Positions 17,762 to 26,492 of a DNA stretch of 64,000 bases are shown piece by piece. The stretch's first letter is position 1. Each line of letters opens with the position of its first letter. The DNA comes from Saprospiraceae bacterium (GTDB lineage: Bacteria; Bacteroidota; Bacteroidia; Chitinophagales; Saprospiraceae): positions 248,001 through 312,000 of the forward strand of contig JADJWN010000021.1 in NCBI GenBank assembly GCA_016716335.1, written 5' to 3'. Below the pieces are notes generated by a model, which did no database searches, had not been told where the DNA came from, and saw nothing but the letters and a program-made list of their open reading frames with translations. A program made the position numbers and the translations under genes.

Positions 17762-18823
17762 CTAAAAAATATAAGGAATATCCAGCCAGCTCTGCATTAC
17801 GGAATGTACATCCACTTCATTATAAAATAAGTCTTCGAGCTCTTTTACTTCGTCATCATCCGGCATCACCATTTTTGCAAAACTGAGTTTTCCGGTGATT
17901 TCCTGTTCGAACAATGATAATTTTTTGCCAGACATTCCTGTCTCGTACATAGTATCCACTATGACGGAGTTGCGGTACAGATCTATTTCCTTTCTCAGCT
18001 GATGCATATATTCTTCAGGCAGGCACAATTCATCTTTGGTCACGATGATACCTGTGACTACTTTGCTATCTTCCATAATATAATACCGCACTTTCTTTGG
18101 GTTGATTTCAAATCCCCTATGCCGTACAGCATCATTGACCATATCCCTGAAAACAGATGACATAGGCTCACGTGACGAAAAAGTGAGATCATCCGCATAC
18201 CGGGTATATACCACGTCATACACTTTGCACAGTGTCATCAACTCATGATCGAGGTCTGTCATGGCAAAATTGGACAATGCCGGTGATGCAGGCGACCCCA
18301 TAGGCAATCTCCCCCTGAAACAGCAGAGTCCGGCTACAAGATGTATCAGACTGTCATCCCATTGATCAAAATGTGAACTCAGCAGCTGCACTACGCTCTT
18401 TTGTGTAATCTGGTGAAAAAAATCCTTCAGATCCAGATTGAGCATATAGTGGGACTGCATGTGAGCTCTTGCATTGGAAAGGATATTGCGTTCGGTCTCA
18501 TCAGATGTGGAAGATATGGTAAATCCATGTACTGCACCTGGCCTCAGATAATAATATACTGCCTGCAGGTGATCGTTGATGACACGGAGTACAGCTTTCA
18601 GTCTTGCATCGGGGTCTTCTATAGGACGTTTTGATCCATCCTTTTTGCGCATGAAATACTGTCGGTATCGGGGTTTGTCTGCCATAAGGCCAAGCACGAG
18701 ATTACTCTCTCCGGTAAGTCTGCACAGATCCCCGATGACTCTCATTGATCTGAAGGCATGATTGCGGGTACGGATAGTTTTAATGGGTGTAGCCATTGCT
18801 CTCAGTTTTTGACTGTGATTCAA
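17762..18823 (-). CDS. Stand-alone reverse transcriptase in the cas operon
   Basis: 353 residues. RT motifs in order: RYFMRKKDGSKRPI-like finger (RQYFMRKKDGSKRPIEDP), motif A LNLDLKDFF (Asp131), motif B LPMGSPASPALSN (~173-185), catalytic YADD at 209-212 in YTRYADDLTFSS, and a thumb-region VTGIIV. The catalytic residues look intact. There is no maturase X domain, endonuclease domain or intron around it. Its place between cas6 and cas1 indicates a role in spacer acquisition, probably converting RNA to cDNA for Cas1-Cas2; this is inference from RT-Cas1 systems. Starts at 18823 or at Met10 (18796) are both possible. Confidence 0.92.
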   Translation of the reverse strand: MNHSQKLRAMATPIKTIRTRNHAFRSMRVIGDLCRLTGESNLVLGLMADKPRYRQYFMRKKDGSKRPIEDPDARLKAVLRVINDHLQAVYYYLRPGAVHGFTISSTSDETERNILSNARAHMQSHYMLNLDLKDFFHQITQKSVVQLLSSHFDQWDDSLIHLVAGLCCFRGRLPMGSPASPALSNFAMTDLDHELMTLCKVYDVVYTRYADDLTFSSREPMSSVFRDMVNDAVRHRGFEINPKKVRYYIMEDSKVVTGIIVTKDELCLPEEYMHQLRKEIDLYRNSVIVDTMYETGMSGKKLSLFEQEITGKLSFAKMVMPDDDEVKELEDLFYNEVDVHSVMQSWLDIPYIF

Positions 18824-18864
18824 TATGTCAAAGAACTTTTCTTATCCTCCCCTACTCGGAGGGT

Positions 18865-19605
18865 TCAGATACTCTGGATCACACCGTATCCCAAGGCCTT
18901 ATGCTGCCCGATGGCAAATCCATCAGGTATGGCCATATCAGACCTCATCCGTATGAAATAGGACAATGGTCTCTGTATCAGACGTTTTCCTGTGGTTTTA
19001 TCTTTGACTATATATTTTGCCTTTTCCTTGTGAATGATATCTGTGATGATCACGTTTGCTTTATCTGCATCTGCAATTTCATTCCCGAGCGATGATGCTG
19101 CTATAATCACCCCGTTTTTGATGAGTGTGGCAAGAAGATTCAGTCTTTCATGCATGTCTGCGAGCGCATGATAAGCACCATCTGCCCCATCCGCATAGGG
19201 TATGTAGTGAAAGAGCAGATAATCTTTCTTCTGATCCATAATGTATAGGCTTTTTTTATCTTTTTCGGATTCCCTTATGATGTGCAGGGGTATAGCAGTC
19301 TCTTCTATGACAAAATGCTGTAATATGCCGGCATTTATTATTTTTTTAATCACTGCCACCCCTTCGCCGATAGCCCAGAGCTGAGCATGTCCGTTGTCCC
19401 ACCTGTAGTGGAAACGGGGATAGCGCTCAATGGTCTGTGTATGCCATACTCCCTTGTTGTACGGTCTGTTGGAGAGCAAAGACAGCTCTTCATCAGAGAG
19501 TGCCCTGCTGCCCGCTGCCATATCAATAAAAGCCCCCCGGAAGTCGAAAAGCTGCGACGGGCGCAGCCGCAGATTGAAAGTGACAGACAGGGTATGGGTA
19601 TTCAT
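18865..19605 (-). CDS. cas6: Cas6-type CRISPR RNA endoribonuclease
   Basis: 246 residues. The C-terminus IPDGFAIGQHKALGYGVIQS matches the glycine-rich G-loop at the end of Cas6 proteins. The N-terminus MNTHTLSVTFNLRLRPSQLFDFRGAF fits the first RAMP fold. Expected to cut the pre-crRNA 3' of the GGGC/GCCC hairpin. The catalytic His cannot be fixed by eye. Candidates lie in the N-terminal half (YRWDNGHAQLW). It sits between cmr6 and the RT gene, 20 bp and 41 bp away. Cas6 is otherwise missing from the locus, which supports the call. Confidence 0.8.
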   Translation of the reverse strand: MNTHTLSVTFNLRLRPSQLFDFRGAFIDMAAGSRALSDEELSLLSNRPYNKGVWHTQTIERYPRFHYRWDNGHAQLWAIGEGVAVIKKIINAGILQHFVIEETAIPLHIIRESEKDKKSLYIMDQKKDYLLFHYIPYADGADGAYHALADMHERLNLLATLIKNGVIIAASSLGNEIADADKANVIITDIIHKEKAKYIVKDKTTGKRLIQRPLSYFIRMRSDMAIPDGFAIGQHKALGYGVIQSI

Positions 19606-19625
19606 ACTTCTTTTTATGTTCAGTT

Positions 19626-20930
19626 TTATGACAATACCTTAAAATTCGGCGGATCCACATAATCTGCATTAAATTTGATCTGCACCATACTATTCAAAGT
19701 TAGACCTTGAGGGCATCTTTCCTTGGCTTTCTGTAATATCACTTCTTGTTTGTCCACCAAAATACTGATTATCCACTTTTTACCATTATCATCGATTACA
19801 GTACCCGTCCATTCACTGTCCTTTTTCATTTTAGTTTGTACGTGCATTGGTACTTTAGTATGATGATTGTTTCCATTCCCTTCTCCTGATGATGTTTTTG
19901 TACCGGCAGTAGCGTTTCCAATTTTCTGACTGGGAGAATCCTGCTCAGTTTTTTTTTCTGCAAATTGCCCGTAGCCCACATTGGTTTTGGCGCCAAGGCC
20001 AAGGGTGAGTATAATTTGCCTGAACAGCAACAGCTTTTGTCCTTTTGTTAGCATGTCTGACGGGCTATCCTTGAGGTCAAAGGAGAACCTGAATGGTACA
20101 TCCGGCATCACCTTCAGGAACTGCAGCGGTACAGGGTTGGTAAAGGGACTTAATTCGGGTCTATCACGGTTAATGTGCGGAGTGATGTAATCGTTGCCCA
20201 AAAACTTGCCATGTCCACCGGCTATGGCTGCATCGTAAAACACATCTTTGGCCGAAGCCTTTAAAAAACCCAATCCTTTTTTGAATTTCGGTGATTTGAG
20301 AGCATTTGTGGCGGTTATGGCAGTGGAATGTATATCGACCCCTTCAAATATTTCGAGTTCCAGATGGTCAATAGCTGCTGTTTCCACATTAAACCTGGAT
20401 AGGTCTATTTTCTGAACATCTCTGGTCAACTCATTCTCCGCGGCAGTCTTGGCTGGCTTCTCAATCAACTTGTTTACCTCCTCCATCATCCATAAGATGA
20501 ATTCGCGGAAAGGCTTGCGTTCCTCCATGTTATCTTCCGCATTTTTAACCGGCCATTTGCTGCGCAATACACCCTTGATGGTCGAACCCGGTATAATGGG
20601 CAGACCTGTGGTGTGGTCAAATGAAAATCCGAGCTTGAGTTCGCCTTCCACCTTCACCTCATGCTGATAGCCTGAGCCGGCCAAAAGACCAGGATAAGTG
20701 GTAGCCAAGGCAAAACCGCAGGATAATTCTGTTGCTTGAAATGGAGTGTATTGTTCCAGCCTCAGTGCAAACAGTTCATGGTTTCTGGTATCAAACAATC
20801 TTTCCGTGTTTGCCAGGGAGGTATCCTTGTCACGGTCGCTGATATGATCATCCGTGCTCAGGTATTTAAAATCCATGCCCCTGTAATATTCAAAGGTGTA
20901 TTTCCAACCGATATTAGGTGTGTCTGGCAT
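19626..20930 (-). CDS. cmr6: Type III-B effector subunit Cmr6 with C-terminal extension
   Basis: 434 residues. RAMP-fold subunit at the tail of the Cmr complex. Diagnostic segments are YPGLLAGSGYQHEV, LKLGFSFDHTTGLPIIPGS-TIKGVLRS and the C-terminal G-rich LTLGLGAKTNVGYGQF. After residue ~345 come a low-complexity linker (NATAGTKTSSGEGNGNNHH) and about 70 residues (WTGTVIDDNGKKWIISILVD ... VQIKFNADYVDPP) that look like a small OB-type beta domain. The extension is not part of a minimal Cmr6. Its stop is 20 bp before cas6. Confidence 0.92.
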   Translation of the reverse strand: MPDTPNIGWKYTFEYYRGMDFKYLSTDDHISDRDKDTSLANTERLFDTRNHELFALRLEQYTPFQATELSCGFALATTYPGLLAGSGYQHEVKVEGELKLGFSFDHTTGLPIIPGSTIKGVLRSKWPVKNAEDNMEERKPFREFILWMMEEVNKLIEKPAKTAAENELTRDVQKIDLSRFNVETAAIDHLELEIFEGVDIHSTAITATNALKSPKFKKGLGFLKASAKDVFYDAAIAGGHGKFLGNDYITPHINRDRPELSPFTNPVPLQFLKVMPDVPFRFSFDLKDSPSDMLTKGQKLLLFRQIILTLGLGAKTNVGYGQFAEKKTEQDSPSQKIGNATAGTKTSSGEGNGNNHHTKVPMHVQTKMKKDSEWTGTVIDDNGKKWIISILVDKQEVILQKAKERCPQGLTLNSMVQIKFNADYVDPPNFKVLS

Positions 20931-20941
20931 TACTTTATGTT

Positions 20942-21340
20942 TTAATCGTTGGATAATCTTTCCAATTTAAAAGTTCTGATGGCCAATTTAAGTGACATGG
21001 CGGCATCCATGATCTGGTTGCGTAAATGGTCTCTTTGTGCTTCTGGTGTGGCAATCGCTTTGTTAAGCAACAATGTGCTGTCATGTTTAAGATATAATGG
21101 CAGTGTTAGCTCCGATTCCAATACATAAAATACAGCATTGGTAAGCTTTACCCTTCGCTTGCCGCTCCCGCTTGAGCTATCAGAAAAAAGGGCTATGGCA
21201 GGGAGCAACCCGTTATGCAGCAATGCTGAACCAAAAGATGAGATGTCAGCCTTCATCCGCTCATCGATCACCCCAGGGCTGTTGGCTAATTTTTGAGCAA
21301 CGGAGATAGCCCGCTCCAAATGTTTTTCAAATCTTCTCAT
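20942..21340 (-). CDS. cmr5: Type III-B small subunit Cmr5 (Cas11)
   Basis: 132 residues, all helical, a normal Cmr5 length. It begins RRFEKHLERAISVAQKLA and contains the conserved KADISSFGSALLHNGLLPAIALF. It forms the minor filament of the Cmr complex along the target RNA. It starts three bases after the cmr4-side boundary and ends 11 bp before cmr6. Confidence 0.92.
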   Translation of the reverse strand: MRRFEKHLERAISVAQKLANSPGVIDERMKADISSFGSALLHNGLLPAIALFSDSSSGSGKRRVKLTNAVFYVLESELTLPLYLKHDSTLLLNKAIATPEAQRDHLRNQIMDAAMSLKLAIRTFKLERLSND

Positions 21341-21343
21341 GGC

Positions 21344-22171
21344 TCAGAATTTTAACAACTTACATAATCCATATCCTACTGATGCATTGCCTCCGATCTG
21401 TACCCTGTCACCTAATTTCTTCATTTGTGTATCGAAGTGGTCTTCATCAGATGGCCTAGAGATGTAGAAATAGAAAAGTGTGCCGCGAGGTACAATTTCC
21501 TCATACCAGAGATTACCGCTGATACCGTTCTCCAGATAATTGCGTGCTATAACGGGTAGTCGCTTGCATACCTCTTTCAAATCATCATGATGAAAGAGGG
21601 CAATATTTCCCCCATCCACCGGCCAGTCTCCAAAAGATGCAGATATCTGCGGTTGGGTGACTGCATCAAACTCATCAATGTAAACAGTACCGGCATCAGC
21701 GGAGAAAATGACCGGTCGGCCTTTCTCAGGTTTGTACTCATCTTTGAGCAATTCCGCAAAGGCTCCTTCAAGGATTTCTCCCTTTCCTGTGCCCAAATCT
21801 TCCTGTTCCTGAATGAAGCGTCGGATGATCTCCTGCGAAGTGGCCATAAAATACGGCTTTCTGCTGCTGCGTACAGGAAGAAATAACATGCGTGCCTCCA
21901 TAAAATAGTACTTCCCTGCCTTAAGCCTGTCAGGGTTGGAGCGCTTGGAAGGGTCTGTATCCGCACCAAAAATGCCTTCAACAGAAGAATTATTGTGGTA
22001 TTCAAATAATTCCCTGAAAGCCCCTTTCAAACCGGAAGCGTGGATGACGGGCATTCCCTCTATGGGGTCTTTCTGCACTTCTTTGTCCACAATACCATAG
22101 GTGCTGTCGCCACTGCCGGCGTGCAGATTGGTGAGGCAGTGGATGATGTAAAGGTCTGTTGTATTAGCCAT
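21344..22171 (-). CDS. cmr4: Type III-B backbone subunit Cmr4 (Cas7), target RNA nuclease
   Basis: Cmr4 forms the filament that holds the crRNA and cuts target RNA every six nucleotides. Segments LTNLHAGSGDSTYGIVDKEV and MPVIHASGLKGAFRELF are typical. Asp29 in GIVDKEV is at the position of the catalytic Asp. The end, RVQIGGNASVGYGLCKL, is the G-rich loop. The preferred start is ATG 22171 (MANTTDLYIIH), which overlaps the cmr3 stop by eight bases. The longer in-frame start at 22243 would run back into cmr3 and adds no conserved sequence. Confidence 0.94.
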   Translation of the reverse strand: MANTTDLYIIHCLTNLHAGSGDSTYGIVDKEVQKDPIEGMPVIHASGLKGAFRELFEYHNNSSVEGIFGADTDPSKRSNPDRLKAGKYYFMEARMLFLPVRSSRKPYFMATSQEIIRRFIQEQEDLGTGKGEILEGAFAELLKDEYKPEKGRPVIFSADAGTVYIDEFDAVTQPQISASFGDWPVDGGNIALFHHDDLKEVCKRLPVIARNYLENGISGNLWYEEIVPRGTLFYFYISRPSDEDHFDTQMKKLGDRVQIGGNASVGYGLCKLLKF

Positions 22172-23350
22172 TATTTTCTGATTTATATGGTTGATAAAGT
22201 ACGGTGTTGTCTTTTTTGAAAAGGATGAAATCATTGTTCCCAATTTGTCGGTAGGCTACAGACTCCTGTACTACATCCTCGAATCCGGCCAATTGCTCAT
22301 CGGTGAGGTAAAACACCGAACCGGCTTCCATCAATTGAAACAATGGGCTTTTCCTGAGGTATTGTCTTCCCTTACTCCTGGCATCTTCAAGGGCAAAATA
22401 ATTTTTCGTACCAGAAACGCTGGACATCATGAAACGAAACGGTACCGGTTTGGCCAATGAAAACACACAGTTTTTGTAAATCTCCTCCGGTTTTAGATAA
22501 GCATCACTCAGCAGTACTGCCCTATTGTATTGACTGTTTTTGGACATTGCTTTGGCTGCCTCTTTTGCCATTGAGTATATAATTCATCACTATCTGAAAC
22601 ATGCATTTCAAAGAGGCTTCTTTCTCCACCTACAGGGGTCAGCGCACTACCTCCCTGACAAAAATCCTTGAGCTTATCTCCATCCTCTGTTGCAAGAAAG
22701 GCGAAAAAACCAAAAGCGAGTTTTGGGTTTTTCAGGACCCAAGATGTCTTTTTGAAAAATCCTTTTTCCTCTTCGTCTTCCCTGACATCATTTTGCCGTT
22801 TTGACAGTCTGCTGACTGTGCGATAAATTCCGACTTGTGTTTTAGGGGTGAACAATTCATCTTCCTTGATTGCCTTGCCATCCTTACCTACCCAAACTGC
22901 GGGATAGTAGGCCTTGGTGTCGTAATTCCGCAGCAAAGGATAGCCATTATTCAGTTCAAGTTGAAAATCATGATTTTCTTCTTTGTCATCCTTGCACCCC
23001 AGTCCGTTATCCAGATGCCCTCTGAAATAGAATTTCTCTCCATCAAATAAGGAAACCGATGTAATGTGGTTGATTACACCGTAGTCTTTGGCTTCGGATA
23101 TTTTATTATGGACAAAACTTTGGAGACCGATTTTTTTGCTTGCACTGCCATTGAGCGCTTTCCCGTGATCTTTTGCCAACAAGCCATTTGCTTCCAGCAA
23201 TTTGTAGCGCAAAACGCCCAACAGGGTGGATTGCTGCGGCACCTGACGCGAAACAGCAAAATAGTTTTCTCCGCTACCGAAGTTCTGCTCACTTCCGAAA
23301 TAAAAGGCCCCAGTGGGCTTTAACGTTATAAAATATTTCTTCATACTCAT
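22164..23350 (-). CDS. cmr3: Type III-B subunit Cmr3 (Cas5), frameshifted
   Basis: Cmr3 binds the 5' handle of the crRNA next to Cas10. The N-terminus KYFITLKPTGAFYFGSEQNFG and QQSTLLGVLRYKLLEANGLL are typical. The N-terminal frame (23350-22508) and C-terminal frame (22571-22164) join near 22571, where one missing A turns LYTQ-MAKEAAKAMSKNSQYN into a wrong frame. Spliced length is about 395 residues. Start ATG 23350 overlaps the cas10 stop by four bases. The break is probably a sequence error; if real, the complex would lack its Cas5 C-terminus. Confidence 0.9.
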
Positions 23351-24978
23351 TCCCTTTCTTCGTTTTGGGTCAAAAATGCAATGGTCTTCAACATGCTGAA
23401 CAATTTGGAATGGGCCTTGCTTTTATCACCACTATGCTCTTGATAGCAGTTAATTATCAACTTCCCTATGTTTTCCAAAAAGGTTTTGAAAGGCTCCCTT
23501 TTGTGGATGGATTCATTGAAGCTATTACTAAGGTAGTTGCCCACCTTGATTGGATCATGGCCGATGTGGCCTACCAAGGTTTCGCTTTCCCTCAACTTGT
23601 ATATGACCGATCGGAGCAAATCGGCTCCTTCATTTTTCAATGAGGCATTCAGTAACTCATAAAATAGTTCTGTTGATTTATCCTTGAGGTGTAATAGGGA
23701 TTCCACATACGAGCCACTATGCTTCTGCAGACGAAAAGCGATGTTGTTTTTATTCCCTGATTTGGCTTTTTGGAATAACAAGGTCTCTGCTGACTTGAGC
23801 GTTTCGGAAAGTGGATGTTTGTAATAGGCCATTGAAAGACCAAAGGATTGAGAAACAGGTTTGCCGAATTGCTTGAAAGCATTCTGAAACAAAGTGTCCA
23901 ATTCCTTCAGAAATTGAAAGATGTTGCGCTCCCCATTCACAATGGGAGCAAAGAATAGCAAGTCATCACCTCCGGCATATACAGGCATACCTCCAAACTC
24001 CTGCACCTTCTGCACCGAATCCAGCGCATACGCATTCATTTGCCGGGAGAATTCGGCATGGGTGTGCTTTCCCTCTTCTTCTATGGACTTGATGACTTCA
24101 CCTACCTTGTCACCATCACTGTAAACTATGGCAATGTATTTATGCACCGGACGAAATCGCAGACCGTTTTTTTTCTCCTTGTAGGCTTTTTTCAGTTGTT
24201 TGATCAGATCCTTGTCGGAAGCATCATCCCGGTCTTTCTGAGGGCTTTCATTTACGGTGTCTTGCTCATCGGGAGAAAGCTCTTCTTTGGGTGATTCATC
24301 AGTTGTAGAAGTTTGAATACCCAATGAAGCTTTGTACTCCTCTGTGTCCTTGAACTCCCGTGCTGCGATGTGCAATAAGGTATCAAACCGGTGGGATTCT
24401 GTTCCCCAGGCATCTTCCACCAGGAAAGATTTGTTTACCCAACTGAAAAAGGTGAGCAGGTGTGGGTATTTGATGACCGGATAGCGCCTTTGCAGCTCAG
24501 CGGTGTTGAGATAGTCAGAGAGCTGAAGGATAGGACGGGGTTTATCGTCCAGATCCATTTGAACTACATCAATCTGGAAATGACTTTTGACAAAACTGAC
24601 CACCTGCGAATGATACTGACTTTGTTTGGGATAAATTTTCCGGGCGACTTGTTGGGCATAGTCAGTCAGGGCAGCTTCCACTATTTTGTTGATGACATCC
24701 TTGGTATCTGTGCCCATCCCCTGAAAAATGATGCGATCGGGGAAAACCCCTGCCCCCTGCTTATACTTTTCCGTTCGTTCATTCGCCGGTTTAAAAAGTT
24801 CATCTTCAGCAAAAGGTATGATGATCTTTCTGCCTTGCTCCTTTTGTATCTCACGAAGAATCTGCTTCATGATGTAGGAGAATGAATAACTGGCCGCCCA
24901 CAATTCGCGGGTGGCCCTGGTATTGGACAGCGTATCTACAATGGGGCCTATGGTGAGGGCGAAGTAGGAATTATCCAT
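23347..24978 (-). CDS. cas10: Cas10/Cmr2, signalling subunit without HD domain
   Basis: 543 residues, short for Cas10. It starts directly at the first palm domain (FALTIGPIVDTLSNTRATRELWAAS), so the N-terminal HD nuclease domain is absent and no ssDNA cleavage is expected. The second palm has YAGGDDLLFFAP, with GGDD at residues 336-339, and YSDGDKVGEV at 286-295. The cyclase/ligase active site is therefore intact. An acidic linker (~225-265) separates the halves. On target RNA binding it should make a nucleotide messenger. With CorA next door, SAM-AMP is the likeliest product; this is inference. Confidence 0.95.
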   Translation of the reverse strand: MDNSYFALTIGPIVDTLSNTRATRELWAASYSFSYIMKQILREIQKEQGRKIIIPFAEDELFKPANERTEKYKQGAGVFPDRIIFQGMGTDTKDVINKIVEAALTDYAQQVARKIYPKQSQYHSQVVSFVKSHFQIDVVQMDLDDKPRPILQLSDYLNTAELQRRYPVIKYPHLLTFFSWVNKSFLVEDAWGTESHRFDTLLHIAAREFKDTEEYKASLGIQTSTTDESPKEELSPDEQDTVNESPQKDRDDASDKDLIKQLKKAYKEKKNGLRFRPVHKYIAIVYSDGDKVGEVIKSIEEEGKHTHAEFSRQMNAYALDSVQKVQEFGGMPVYAGGDDLLFFAPIVNGERNIFQFLKELDTLFQNAFKQFGKPVSQSFGLSMAYYKHPLSETLKSAETLLFQKAKSGNKNNIAFRLQKHSGSYVESLLHLKDKSTELFYELLNASLKNEGADLLRSVIYKLRESETLVGHIGHDPIKVGNYLSNSFNESIHKREPFKTFLENIGKLIINCYQEHSGDKSKAHSKLFSMLKTIAFLTQNEERE

Positions 24979-26376
24979 TGGTATTAATTTTTTGATAATT
25001 CAAATGCTGAGCAACAGTTTGATGGTTGGTTATTCCTGTTTGAGAATAATTGCCCCAACGTGATTCTTGCTCAAAATTGTTGCCTAGCCATGGAGAATCC
25101 AGAAAGTGGCAAACATTGAAGTTGGTAGGGATTGGCAAATTTGCAAGATTTCCTGTATATGTAGTGCCGTTATGTTCGGCTGAAAGATCAAAACTGAATA
25201 GCCTCGTTCCGTTCTGACTCAAGAGGTCAGGTACTTCATGACAGATCATGTAAATGGCATCATTGGTGACTTTGAATGTTACCGGTGCTTTAAATCGCTT
25301 CACTTCATTATTGAAAACACGCACTCGGGCAGGTTTGCCTGGTTTGCCGAACTCGAATTGCTCTGCAAGGCCCAAAACGGCACGAATGTATTTATAGTTT
25401 TGACTTGCAGGCACAGAGGCTGGGTTGTCTGTATCCCCGCTGCACCCTCCTATTCTATTGAAAGTTGCTGCTGGGTTCTTTTTTAAGACATTGTATAGCG
25501 CTGTATGGCTACTGTGAATTTCTCTTTTTATTTTTCTCTTTTCCCATCTGATTCCTGACATCTTGCAGAAGTACTTCATGAGGTCAGATTTGTAATAAAG
25601 ACCAAAATTGCTTCCTGCTTTCAGTTGTTTCCAGTCTGATGACAATGTTTTAATTTTTGCTTTCCAGTCTTGGGCAGTATTTTTCTTATATATACAAATG
25701 TCGGATGGAACATGATGTGAAGGGTCGAATCCCTCCATGGTAAAACTTCCAAATCCCTTGCTTTGTCTGGTGCCAAAGTTGTTTAAGAAGAAGAATGACT
25801 GTAGTTGTGGTTCAATGATTGCCTTTAATGTAGTGGCTTGAAACATGATAGTCACTATCACTTTCTCATGAAGAACCCCTCTTCTCACCTGATACCAGTC
25901 ATCTTCTGCACTGTTAATGAATTGATTATCGGCAAAATACTGGGTTTCACATATATATTCTGCACCTAGATTTTGAGCTTTAATTTGTCTTGCAGGATCG
26001 TGATGATTGGATTTTGGATTACTGCTAATTATAAAATATTGAGGTGGCCCTATTGGCACTATCATCACCTTATAATCCAGCGCTACATGCTCACTTTTGC
26101 CTTTTCCCACCAGCCAGTTTTCCATCCCGGCTTATGATGGCCTAAGTCGTTGTTTTCATTACAGGCAATGGTTTTGAATTTTTTCCTGGCATCATCATCA
26201 TGAGAAAACACAACTGCAGGGGTCAGTTCCCTCAGGCATTTCTTGATGATGAACAAGTCGAGTTTGGGCTTGAGTTCAGTAGCCCGCAGCGTAGCGCCTT
26301 CCTGCTCATGCTGGAAGTGAATGATGGGGGTGTGTTGCCGCAGTGCAAATGTGATTTGGAAAGGGTTTTTTGTCAT
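24971..26376 (-). CDS. cmr1: Type III-B subunit Cmr1, frameshifted
   Basis: RAMP subunit at the 3' end of the crRNA in the Cmr complex. The N-terminus FQITFALRQHTPIIHFQHEQ and GATLRATELKPKLDLF is the usual start of Cmr1 in Bacteroidota. Later, NNFGTRQSKGFGSF is the R/G-rich RAMP motif. The N-terminal frame ends at 26083 and the main frame continues from 26125 (HKPG then MENWLVGKGKSEH). They join by one base near 26126. The spliced length of about 468 residues matches Cmr1. The stop overlaps the cas10 start by eight bases. Confidence 0.87.
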
Positions 26377-26492
26377 ATTAATATGATTGAATGGTAATTA
26401 AAATAAAGTCCATCATAATTCCTTTTTGTTATTAAAATCACTAATTCAAGTATCAGCAAAATATAAGAAAATTTAATCTATACATCTGTGAA

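Noticed and set aside
17762..18823. Retron or group II intron reading of the RT
   Set aside because: No msr/msd-like RNA, intron domains or maturase region is visible, and the gene sits tightly inside the cas operon.
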